A DNA stretch of 44,872 bases from Legionella sp. (lineage in GTDB: Bacteria; Pseudomonadota; Gammaproteobacteria; Legionellales; Legionellaceae): the NCBI GenBank assembly GCA_030694525.1, contig JAUXYG010000125.1:1-44872 (forward strand), in the 5' to 3' direction. A model generated the notes under the pieces. That model ran no database searches and was not told the origin of the DNA. It worked only from the letters and a program-made list of their open reading frames with translations. A program made the position numbers and the translations under genes. Shown piece after piece: positions 8,533 to 15,732 of this stretch. Each line of letters opens with the position of its first letter. Position 1 is the stretch's first letter.

Positions 8533-9819
8533 ATGCGACCTAATCAAAATGAGTTTGTAAACAACCTCGATAAAGCAACACAAATTCTCATCGCAATAGA
8601 GCAACCTGTAGACTTTAAAGCCCTGGCTTTAAGACGGAAGAAATTGGCGCAGGAAGCGTTTAATGTGCCAAAATTAAATAAAACCTTGGAAGACATTGAA
8701 GAGACAGGTTCCGCAATCAATAGCGCGGGGGAACATATCAGCGGGTTGCAACATACTTCTTTTAGTGAACATATGGCCCAAGGCTTTCATATGGGAGAGC
8801 TATTTATGGCTTCTCTTGAGTTCTTCCGCATTCCTCTTGTTTATCTCACTGCGTATATTTTAAATCGAAAGGCGCCGGTCTCATTAAGTAATAACGCGCG
8901 TTGGCTTTATTCTGCATGTCTTTTAGGACTTACAATATCTGCCTTATTATTTCCGGTGGCAGCTCCAGTCATTGCCTTTGTAGCGGCAGGGCTTGTTTTT
9001 AGTGCTAGTGGTTTTTTACTAATAAAAACTTTGTTTCATAGGTATCAGCTTCATCATGAAAAAAACAAGCTCCACCAAAAAATTATTTTTGAAGAAGATA
9101 AGATGGGCCTGATTCAAGAAGAGGCAGGTGTTATTCATGATCTCTTAAGAAAAGCCACTGATGAGGGATGCATTGCTGATATGGTTAGTGAGGTGGCGCA
9201 ATTAAATGAACAGTATGAGGTACAAAAAGAGAGTATAACTGTTCTAAAAGAAAAAGAATTAAGCTTGAACCAGAAGATTAAAACATCAGGGACTCTAAAG
9301 GTGGTTGATAAAAGTATCGCTCTGGGACTGGCATCTTTATCAACAGTGGGTTTGGTTCTGACATTATTTTTTCCACCCATAGGTTTAGCCATGCTATCAG
9401 GAGTGGGCTTGGCTGGATGTATTTATTTTGTCGGGAGAGTCGTGTTACCACTGATTAAATCTTTAGCCAATACGTTAATGATTAAAATAAAGGGAAAATC
9501 TTTATCCTCTGATGACTCCACTCCAAATACCGTAAATACAACTCCGGATTTGAATAGCGATAATGATGCTCTGGCTGCTGCCGATATTCATTTACATGAA
9601 TCAACTACAGATGTTTTGGTGGGTCTAATTGGCCGAGAACAGCTTAAACAGGATCCCGTAAAATATACCGCAGGGCTTGCTGAATTGGATGCAGAGGATG
9701 TAACTATTCCTCAATCCTATCCTACGTTAACGCCTACTTCTTATTCTGAGCCAGAAGAGGATGAGCAAGAAGGAGAAACGGAAGGTGAAAGCGGTTCTGA
9801 ACGACCCGAACTTCACTAG
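8533..9819 (+). CDS. Unknown membrane/coiled-coil protein, candidate Dot/Icm effector
   Basis: I do not recognise this 428-residue protein. A polar, helical N-terminus (1-120) leads to a hydrophobic hairpin at about 124-141 and 145-167. A charged, Glu/Lys-rich helical stretch at about 170-255 is likely coiled coil. A second hydrophobic hairpin follows at 261-281 and 283-308, then a ~120-residue polar tail. The last ~25 residues are very acidic (PEEDEQEGETEGE), resembling the E-block found near the C-terminus of many Dot/Icm substrates. This layout (paired membrane hairpins around a coiled coil, no signal peptide) is common among Legionella effectors that insert in host membranes. The effector role is inference only. 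The protein at 11737-12990 shares the layout. Confidence 0.8.
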   Translation: MRPNQNEFVNNLDKATQILIAIEQPVDFKALALRRKKLAQEAFNVPKLNKTLEDIEETGSAINSAGEHISGLQHTSFSEHMAQGFHMGELFMASLEFFRIPLVYLTAYILNRKAPVSLSNNARWLYSACLLGLTISALLFPVAAPVIAFVAAGLVFSASGFLLIKTLFHRYQLHHEKNKLHQKIIFEEDKMGLIQEEAGVIHDLLRKATDEGCIADMVSEVAQLNEQYEVQKESITVLKEKELSLNQKIKTSGTLKVVDKSIALGLASLSTVGLVLTLFFPPIGLAMLSGVGLAGCIYFVGRVVLPLIKSLANTLMIKIKGKSLSSDDSTPNTVNTTPDLNSDNDALAAADIHLHESTTDVLVGLIGREQLKQDPVKYTAGLAELDAEDVTIPQSYPTLTPTSYSEPEEDEQEGETEGESGSERPELH

Positions 9820-9896
9820 AATATATTCATCAGACACATTGCAAAAAGTTCAGATTTCCTTTAAGTTAAAAAATTAACTTCTAAGGGATTAGAATC

Positions 9897-11396
9897 ATGC
9901 TGAGCCTCTTTCGTGAGCAACCACGCGCATTTCACATGATTTTTATGTTGGAATTATGGGAACGTTTTGGCTTTTATACAGTTCAGGGGATTTTGACTCT
10001 CTATTTCATTCGTCATTTGGGCTACAGTGATATTGAATCTTACTATACCTTCGGAGCTTATTCAGCATTGGTCTACGGTATGGTCATAATTGGAGGTTAT
10101 TTAGGGGATAGAGTATTGGGTACCAAGCGCACTATTGTCCTTGGTCTTATTGTTCTTTCTTTAGGTTATTTTTCGCTGGCTTTTACTGATAAGGCTCATG
10201 TATATCTTGCCATAGGCCTGATTTGTGTCGGCAATGGACTGTTCAAGGCAAATCCATCCAATTTATTGTCCAAATGTTATGACGATCAGGATCCTCGCCT
10301 GCATGGTGGGTTCACGCTTTATTATATGGCAATAAATCTGGGTAGTATGGTTGCATTAGTTTTAGGCCCTGCCATATCCAGTCGTTATGGCTATTCATAC
10401 GCTTATCTTTTAAGTGCTATTGGACTGGTCATTGGTCTTGCCAATTATTGGTTTCAACGCCAGTATGTGGAACACATTAATACAGAGGCTGATAATCGAA
10501 CCATTACATCTATTCATTGGATAATGGTATTGGCAGGCGTAATTATTCTTACTCAGTGTTCTGCCTATTTATTACAGCATGTCATGCTGGCCAAGAATTT
10601 ACTGTGGTGTATTACGGTACTTGTTGTGGGTATGTATGTCTATCTGATGAAAAAGGAAAATAAAGCGTCCTGTCTGCGCATGCTAGTTGCTTTTGCTTTA
10701 ATGCTTGAAGCGGTGTTATTTTTCACGTTGTATCAACAGATGCCAACCTCACTAAATTTATTTGCCGTAAATAATGTAATGCCTGATTTATTGGGTATTC
10801 GCATTGATGCTCAAAGTTTCCAGGCGTTAAATCCAATCTGGATAGTTCTATTGAGTCCGGTTTTAGCCGCATTATATCGCCACCTTCATGTGAAGGGGGT
10901 GGTGTTTTCCATGCCTTACAAGTTCGCTTTAGGTATGACTATGTGTGGAATCAGTTTTTTGATGCTTTATTTTGCTCGATATTTCTATACCGGTAATGGA
11001 ATAGTTTCTTCCTGGTGGCTTATTTTCAGTTATTTATTTCAAAGTCTGGGCGAATTGCTGGTCTCTGCATTAGGGGTAGCGATGGTTGCTGAATTAGTCC
11101 CCGCTCAAATTGCAGGATTTGTAATGGGAATGTGGTTTTTAACCTCAGCCGTAGCAGGATTTATTGGCGCGAGTGTGGCGTCATACACTGCGTTACCTGC
11201 ACATATAAAACCCGGGGTTGAGTCGTTGATGATATATACTAATGTTTTTGCCTGTATTGGAATTGTGACGTTGGTTATAGCTGTTGCCATGTGGCTGGTT
11301 TCACCTCTTCTGAGCCGTTATATGACGACCGACGGGGATAATGAAAATGAAATTGAGTCAGCGGAATATTCAACAACCTATATTCCTAGCCATTGA
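9897..11396 (+). CDS. POT/PTR2 family proton-coupled peptide transporter (MFS)
   Basis: The 499-residue protein is a polytopic inner-membrane carrier with about 12-14 hydrophobic segments. The N-terminal ELWERFGFY (residues 19-27) carries the ExxER motif of proton-dependent oligopeptide transporters, close to the equivalent stretch in E. coli DtpA. It continues with QGILTLYFIRHLG and the MFS loop GGYLGDRVLG. The expected substrates are di- and tripeptides, a logical carbon and amino acid source for Legionella. The start ATG is preceded by a purine-rich CTAAGGGATTAG site. It lies 77 bases after the unknown gene at 8533 and may be co-transcribed. Substrate range cannot be told from sequence. 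Confidence 0.92.
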   Translation: MLSLFREQPRAFHMIFMLELWERFGFYTVQGILTLYFIRHLGYSDIESYYTFGAYSALVYGMVIIGGYLGDRVLGTKRTIVLGLIVLSLGYFSLAFTDKAHVYLAIGLICVGNGLFKANPSNLLSKCYDDQDPRLHGGFTLYYMAINLGSMVALVLGPAISSRYGYSYAYLLSAIGLVIGLANYWFQRQYVEHINTEADNRTITSIHWIMVLAGVIILTQCSAYLLQHVMLAKNLLWCITVLVVGMYVYLMKKENKASCLRMLVAFALMLEAVLFFTLYQQMPTSLNLFAVNNVMPDLLGIRIDAQSFQALNPIWIVLLSPVLAALYRHLHVKGVVFSMPYKFALGMTMCGISFLMLYFARYFYTGNGIVSSWWLIFSYLFQSLGELLVSALGVAMVAELVPAQIAGFVMGMWFLTSAVAGFIGASVASYTALPAHIKPGVESLMIYTNVFACIGIVTLVIAVAMWLVSPLLSRYMTTDGDNENEIESAEYSTTYIPSH

Positions 11397-11457
11397 ATCA
11401 ATTGATTGCCGTATATTATGATACAAGAGGTTTAAATGATATTGGGTTATGTCAAAT

Positions 11458-11533
11458 CCCGTAATACGACTTCGTCTATTACGGGCTACATGATTATTAA
11501 ATTGTAGCCTGCATTAGCGAAGTGTAATGCAGG
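11458..11533. repeat. Two adjacent palindromic hairpins (REP-like pair)
   Basis: In the 340-base gap after the peptide transporter, CCCGTAATA / TATTACGGG (11458-11485) and CCTGCATTA / TAATGCAGG (11508-11533) form two long hairpins 22 bases apart. The sequences between them, GGGCTACA and TGTAGCC, are also inverted copies, so the two hairpins are related and face each other as in paired REP/BIME elements. Neither is followed by a T-run. The rest of the gap holds the probable promoter for the next gene (see 11647-11684) and otherwise nothing I can identify. Confidence 0.7.
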
Positions 11534-11646
11534 TTTACTAATAAACGCACAGTCGATCAATCTTTCTGGAAGAATCCTCAAATAACACACGCAAATCAGT
11601 CAAAAAAATTCCAATTAACAAAATCTTATCTGTTTTTTTACACGGA

Positions 11647-11684
11647 GTTAATGTTTATTTAATAAAAAATGTTTAAACTATAAC
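11647..11684 (+). promoter_or_regulatory. Candidate PmrA-type box and promoter for the 11737 gene
   Basis: TTAAT occurs twice with an 11-base period (11648-11652 and 11659-11663), in the pattern gTTAATgtT-TA-tTTAATaaA. This resembles the tandem cTTAATatT site of the response regulator PmrA that controls many Legionella effector genes. A -10-like TATAAC lies at 11679-11684, which would place the second half-site over the -35 region, as expected for an activator. The surrounding DNA is AT-rich, so chance is possible. Confidence 0.35.
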
Positions 11685-11736
11685 CAGATTTTTGGAGATG
11701 TTCTTAGGATAAGATAATTTACCTTGGGGTTTGATA

Positions 11737-12990
11737 ATGAGCGTATCAGTTAATTTAGGTCCGCGTTCAAAAGAATTACTGAACGAGTTTAATCTACTTT
11801 GCCCTTCTGATTCGCAATCCTGGGACCTTTCTGCCCCTGTTCCATTAAAGGTTATCGTTGCCTGGTTGCAGCACAAAATGGAATATCCCTCTTCGATTAA
11901 TACCAAAAAGAAAAAAAAGATTGATTTCACCCTCGCTAACTTACAAAATGAACTGATGCGAGACATTGTTCTTGCGCTATCCGCAGAACAAAATAACATA
12001 TCGCCAATAGTGAAAAAGACATCCAGGGCTAATAAAGCAAAATTTATCATGCTCGCTGTTGCAGGCACGTTGTTAGCAGCTTGCGAAGGCTTTGACAGTA
12101 TTACAACGATGCTTAGCGTATTTTCGTTACCCGCATCCGTGATACTCATGGTGGGATTTGTTTTTTCGGCATTATCGGTGGTTGTTTTCTATGGCTTTGA
12201 TTTAGTCCAGGTGTCGCAAAATCTGGGAATCGCGTTAAAAGATGCTCCTAAATTGCTGGATGTTTATTTGCTACAAATGGAGGAGATCAAAACAATAAGA
12301 AAAAAAATAGGGAGAATGATTATAAGCTCTGAATTATCTAATGAGGATGAGGACTTATCAGAATTACTCGTAACCTTAGAGATGTTGGAATTTCGATTGG
12401 CTAAGCTGGTTGAGGATAGTAAATTCTTTAAAAATGCAGTACAAAGTCCTAAAATGATATTAGCCAAAAATATTTTTGCAGGAGTAGCAGGGCTATTATT
12501 TTTTGGTGGTGGTTTTTTTGCGGGACAGTCAGTTGCATTATTCATGTTGAGTCTGGTACTGACCGGAATGACGGTTACATCGATTCCTGTTGTCGCGTTA
12601 AGTGTGGTTGTTGGTTTGGCTGCCTTTAGCCTCTACTGGTATATTGAACGAGTTGGTTTAAAAGCGTTAATAAGTGGATGGTTTGGGCTTGATGAAGAGA
12701 AAATCAAAGACTTACCCGATGAAGAACTACTTAACGTTCAATGTGAAAAGATTAGTGTTATAAAAAATTATATATCCTCGAAGATTATGGATAAAAACAT
12801 AAAACCTGATGTTGAACAAACAAAAGAGCAATACTCGGGTGACTTATCCAGTCGCAATAAACCTTCCCAAGCTATTAAAATAAGAGTTTCTACAAACAAA
12901 CAAGGATTGCTTTACCCTAAACCCGTAAATCAGGACCATAAAAACAATGTTGGTGATGTTGCGTATTCGGGTCATGCATATTCATGTTAA
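11737..12990 (+). CDS. Unknown membrane/coiled-coil protein
   Basis: I do not recognise this 417-residue protein. It has a polar N-terminus with a lysine run (KKKKK near 57-61) and hydrophobic segments at about 102-118 and 128-153. A charged helical stretch at about 170-232 (MEEIKTIRKKI, LEMLEFRLAKL) is probably coiled coil. A second hydrophobic pair lies at about 245-275 and 280-304, followed by a ~110-residue soluble tail. The layout matches the 8533-9819 protein, but I see no convincing residue identity. I chose the ATG at 11737, with GGGG seven bases upstream, over a TTG two codons earlier. A PmrA-like box upstream hints at an effector; the tail lacks an acidic E-block. Its last 74 bases overlap the convergent gene. 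Confidence 0.75.
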   Translation: MSVSVNLGPRSKELLNEFNLLCPSDSQSWDLSAPVPLKVIVAWLQHKMEYPSSINTKKKKKIDFTLANLQNELMRDIVLALSAEQNNISPIVKKTSRANKAKFIMLAVAGTLLAACEGFDSITTMLSVFSLPASVILMVGFVFSALSVVVFYGFDLVQVSQNLGIALKDAPKLLDVYLLQMEEIKTIRKKIGRMIISSELSNEDEDLSELLVTLEMLEFRLAKLVEDSKFFKNAVQSPKMILAKNIFAGVAGLLFFGGGFFAGQSVALFMLSLVLTGMTVTSIPVVALSVVVGLAAFSLYWYIERVGLKALISGWFGLDEEKIKDLPDEELLNVQCEKISVIKNYISSKIMDKNIKPDVEQTKEQYSGDLSSRNKPSQAIKIRVSTNKQGLLYPKPVNQDHKNNVGDVAYSGHAYSC

Positions 12991-13672
12991 GTGATTCCAG
13001 TGGTAAATAAACCAGTAACGATTGGCCCTGCAGATAATCAGGATTAGTTGATATAAAAAAGTCATTTAGTGTGTTTTCATCATCATAAACAGGAGTTCGG
13101 CTTCTGATCGGCAAAAGAGGTGAGTTAATAACCATAGGATGGCTATTATAATCTACCCAACCATAGTTTTTTTTCAACTCATGCACTATCCCAGCAATTC
13201 TCTCAGGTACAGGAGTCAATGGACTTGGATATATAGCATCGCTTATCTGCGATAAATACTCGTAAGTAGAAGGGGTATTCGCTGCTGCGATATAATAAAT
13301 CTCTTCTTGGGGATGTTGCAAGGTATCGCTCATAATATGATTAAGTCCCATTTGAGAACTATTTGCCAGGATTTTATAATCAGGATGGTGATATATAAAA
13401 GAAAGATAAGTAATAATTTTTTTCCCGCCCCATGAAATATGTTGTTTTCTTGTATGTGTAAATCCAGCTAAATCATCATTCATTCCATATAAAGCGGTAA
13501 TTTCAGCTTCTTCCTGAGGTTGAAGTTTAAAAATAAAGCGTAACTCCTCCTCATTCCCCACGTGATAAAAGGTACTCAGAAAGCGATATAATTTATGTAA
13601 CATCGGTTTGGGAAGTTCGTGTCGTTCACTTATTGGAATGGAATTTTGTGATAAAACGTCAAGTTTTTTCAT
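12917..13672 (-). CDS. Unknown 251-residue soluble protein
   Basis: I cannot assign a family. The protein has no signal peptide or membrane segment. It is rich in His, Tyr and Pro, with stretches such as YRFLSTFYHVGNEEEL, THTRKQHISWGGKK and SFIYHHPDYKIL, and a C-terminus with several His and Asn residues (NTQHHQHCF). Translation is well supported: AAGGAG sits six bases before the ATG. It is transcribed toward the 11737 gene and the two reading frames overlap by 74 bases, so 24 codons at each 3' end are read from both strands. It may be a Legionella lineage-specific protein; whether it is exported is unknown. Confidence 0.72.
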   Translation of the reverse strand: MKKLDVLSQNSIPISERHELPKPMLHKLYRFLSTFYHVGNEEELRFIFKLQPQEEAEITALYGMNDDLAGFTHTRKQHISWGGKKIITYLSFIYHHPDYKILANSSQMGLNHIMSDTLQHPQEEIYYIAAANTPSTYEYLSQISDAIYPSPLTPVPERIAGIVHELKKNYGWVDYNSHPMVINSPLLPIRSRTPVYDDENTLNDFFISTNPDYLQGQSLLVYLPLESLNMNMHDPNTQHHQHCFYGPDLRV

Positions 13673-13870
13673 GGCTCTCTCCTTAAACTATCCATGTAAT
13701 AACATTATTCCCTATTTAGAGTACGGCGAGCAGATGAAATTGGTCAATAATTTAGCACTGTCTTCTCTTTAAAGTAATAGTATGGATTAAATAATTGTCA
13801 ACTAAAGTAAGTCTAGAAGACCAGGGTAAGCGCTTCTAAATTTATACCCTAAAAGCTCCTTTTCCCTATG

Positions 13871-13891
13871 TGCCGTGCTTTATACACGGCA
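13871..13891. repeat. Perfect 7-bp inverted repeat in a gene-free gap
   Basis: TGCCGTG and CACGGCA flank a 7-base AT-rich loop. There is no T-run after it on either strand. It lies at the edge of the 629-base gap 13673-14301. The first half of that gap (13673-13860) should hold the promoter of the 12917-13672 gene, but I see no convincing -10/-35 pair. The second half holds the repeat cluster listed separately. Confidence 0.45.
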
Positions 13892-13990
13892 TCCAGATGA
13901 TCTTATGTCAAAGCTCTGAGCTGGATTCCGAGCATAAAGCGCGAAACGTAAGTATTTGGATAAAAATGAGACAATTCCAACGTGTTATTA

Positions 13991-14276
13991 GCTTGCGAGC
14001 TTGGGTATCCCTCAAAATATTATGTTCTTATATAATGCATAATGTTTGTTTGTCATCCCCACGAAGGTGGGGAACCATCCAAATATTAAGCAAATTGCCA
14101 CTTTATTGGATAGATCCCCACCTTCGTTGGGAAGACAACTAATTAATTCACAACATTATGTACATTAAAAATATGAGGGAATAACCTCAGCTTGCGAGAG
14201 TAAGACAACTCAATAATTCACAACATTATTATGCATTAAAAATTATGAGGGGATACCTCCGCTCGTGAGGCTATCC
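13991..14276. repeat. Cluster of three related dispersed-repeat copies
   Basis: Three copies of one unit are visible. One is on the plus strand (about 13991-14080): GCTTGCGAGC, TATCCCTCA, an AT-rich part with GCATAATGTT, then CATCCCCACGAAGGTGGGG. A second copy is inverted (about 14108-14202), with CCCCACCTTCGTTGGG, ACAACATTATG, TATGAGGGA and CTTGCGAG. A third (about 14200-14276) repeats AAGACAACT, AATTCACAACATTAT and TATGAGGGGATA in the same orientation as the second. The CCCCACGAAGGTGGGG core is the palindrome of a repeat dispersed in many proteobacterial genomes. The first two copies could fold into one large hairpin. No coding capacity is evident. Confidence 0.7.
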
Positions 14277-14301
14277 TTTATTTTCTGTCTGGTCGCCCCA
14301 G

Positions 14302-14994
14302 TTAAATATTTAAAATATTTTTAACAAAAGGAATAGTGATTTTGCGATGAGCAGCAAGAGAGGCATCATCCAGGCGATTAAGTAATTCATGTAAATCATG
14401 CATGTTTCGGGAGCACCGATTAAGGAGAAAATGTCCGACGCCCTCAGGTAAATCGAAACCTCTTTTAATTGCATGAAGCTTAAGGGTTCTAACTTTTTCA
14501 TCATCATTCAACTCATTGAGTTGAATCACTAGCCCCCATCCTAACCGGGAGCGTAAATCTGCCAGTTCAATCGGCATCAAGACAGGCGGCAGATTGCCTG
14601 AAATAATTAACAGGTTTTTTTCCTGATCTTTAATGCGATTATAAAGATGAAATAAAGCTTCTTCCCATACGGGATCATGAGCAATTTCCTGGATATCATC
14701 AATGCATACCAAGGCTTGATCTTCCAGGCCTTCAATCGATTGAGGCCCCCATTCCTTAAGTAACGCTAAAGGCAAATATATTGCAGAGTGCGTGGAGTTG
14801 ACTGCTTGACAACAGGCTTGCAATACGTGGGATTTTCCGCTGCCTTTTGCTCCCCACAGATAAAGTAATCTGTCTTCTTGATGATTTAGCATGGCCTTTA
14901 TTTGCTGCTGAAGTAACGCATTGTTTTGCCAATTAAAGTCATCAAGTGTCGCTTCGTCATTTAATTTGATGGCTAAGGCTAACTGCTTATTCAT
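14302..14994 (-). CDS. hda: Hda-type DnaA regulatory inactivator
   Basis: Hda binds the DNA polymerase sliding clamp and triggers hydrolysis of DnaA-bound ATP, preventing re-initiation of replication. The 230-residue protein is an AAA+ module without the DnaA DNA-binding domain, the normal Hda size. Visible motifs are the Walker A loop GAKGSGKS, Walker B LVCIDDIQ, sensor-1 IISGN, and the arginine-finger box LRSRLGWG. The N-terminal QLALAI resembles the clamp-binding QL-S/D-LP motif. I placed the start at the ATG at 14994, which overlaps the pgsA-like stop by 4 bases (ATGA). An open frame continues 49 codons upstream but lies antisense-free inside the pgsA coding region and lacks homology. Confidence 0.94.
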   Translation of the reverse strand: MNKQLALAIKLNDEATLDDFNWQNNALLQQQIKAMLNHQEDRLLYLWGAKGSGKSHVLQACCQAVNSTHSAIYLPLALLKEWGPQSIEGLEDQALVCIDDIQEIAHDPVWEEALFHLYNRIKDQEKNLLIISGNLPPVLMPIELADLRSRLGWGLVIQLNELNDDEKVRTLKLHAIKRGFDLPEGVGHFLLNRCSRNMHDLHELLNRLDDASLAAHRKITIPFVKNILNI

Positions 14995-15551
14995 TTTACC
15001 ATTTCTTTTTGTGGCCAGGCTTTCTGGTATCCTAACCAGCCATAATGAATATAGGTAATGGCGGTGGTAAACGCGGTCAGATAAATTAAAATATCCACAA
15101 GGTAGGGTGAAATTTGAAAATAGGCCAATTCGAACAGACATAAAGTGACTAATGCCAGCTGAAATGTCGTATTAAACTTGCTTAGACGAGAAGGTTCGAA
15201 ATCCAGTTTGCGTTGGATGAACCAATACCAGGCTACGACACCTAATGAAATAGTGAAGTCACGCAAAAACACTAAAATAACCAGCCACCAGGGTAAAGAG
15301 CCAATTAATGCTAACGAGATAAAACTTGATGCAACCAGCAATTTATCCGCAAGAGGGTCAACAAAAGAGCCGAAGAAGCTTTGCCACTGATAATGTCGAG
15401 CGAGCCAGCCATCAAGCCCATCAGTAAATCCAGCAAGAATAAACGTATAAAATGCACTAACATACTGATGATGATATAAAAACATCAGGAAGGGAACAAT
15501 AAGTCCCAAACGAAATAAGGTTAGAGCATTAGGTATATGTTTTAATATCAT
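14991..15551 (-). CDS. pgsA: CDP-alcohol phosphatidyltransferase (PgsA-like)
   Basis: The 186-residue membrane protein carries the complete signature of the family in DGLDGWLARHYQWQ...FGSFVDPLADK, i.e. D-G-x2-A-R-x8-G-x3-D-x3-D, near residues 44-70. Four to five hydrophobic segments are visible. By size and motif it should make phosphatidylglycerol phosphate from CDP-diacylglycerol and glycerol 3-phosphate, but cardiolipin-synthase-like or other head-group specificity cannot be excluded, and Legionella may carry several paralogues. It is translationally coupled to hda downstream (4-base overlap). This pairing matches the order I recall from gammaproteobacteria where a pgsA-like gene precedes hda. 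Confidence 0.88.
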   Translation of the reverse strand: MILKHIPNALTLFRLGLIVPFLMFLYHHQYVSAFYTFILAGFTDGLDGWLARHYQWQSFFGSFVDPLADKLLVASSFISLALIGSLPWWLVILVFLRDFTISLGVVAWYWFIQRKLDFEPSRLSKFNTTFQLALVTLCLFELAYFQISPYLVDILIYLTAFTTAITYIHYGWLGYQKAWPQKEMVK

Positions 15552-15732
15552 GTGTTATACGATAATTTAATTTCTCTTAGTGAAATTACTTTAAGAGAAT
15601 GATTACGCCAACCGTCACTACTCAAGCACAGCGTGTTCTATGGCAATATTATATTCTAGTTTATACAATCCCGCTCCCTGTGTCACGTTATTGCAGCACC
15701 AATCGTATTCATTCAATAAATGACAGGAAGAG

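Noticed and set aside
13870..14142. Open frame of 90 codons in the gap before hda
   Set aside because: It lies over the repeat cluster and a hairpin, has no convincing ribosome site, and its translation is low-complexity without family features.
13991..14276. Possible CRISPR array
   Set aside because: The repeats are in mixed orientation, differ in length and have no regular spacers; no cas gene is in the window.
14994..15141. 49-codon N-terminal extension of hda
   Set aside because: It overlaps the pgsA-like coding region in another frame, has no homology, and the ATGA junction explains the start.
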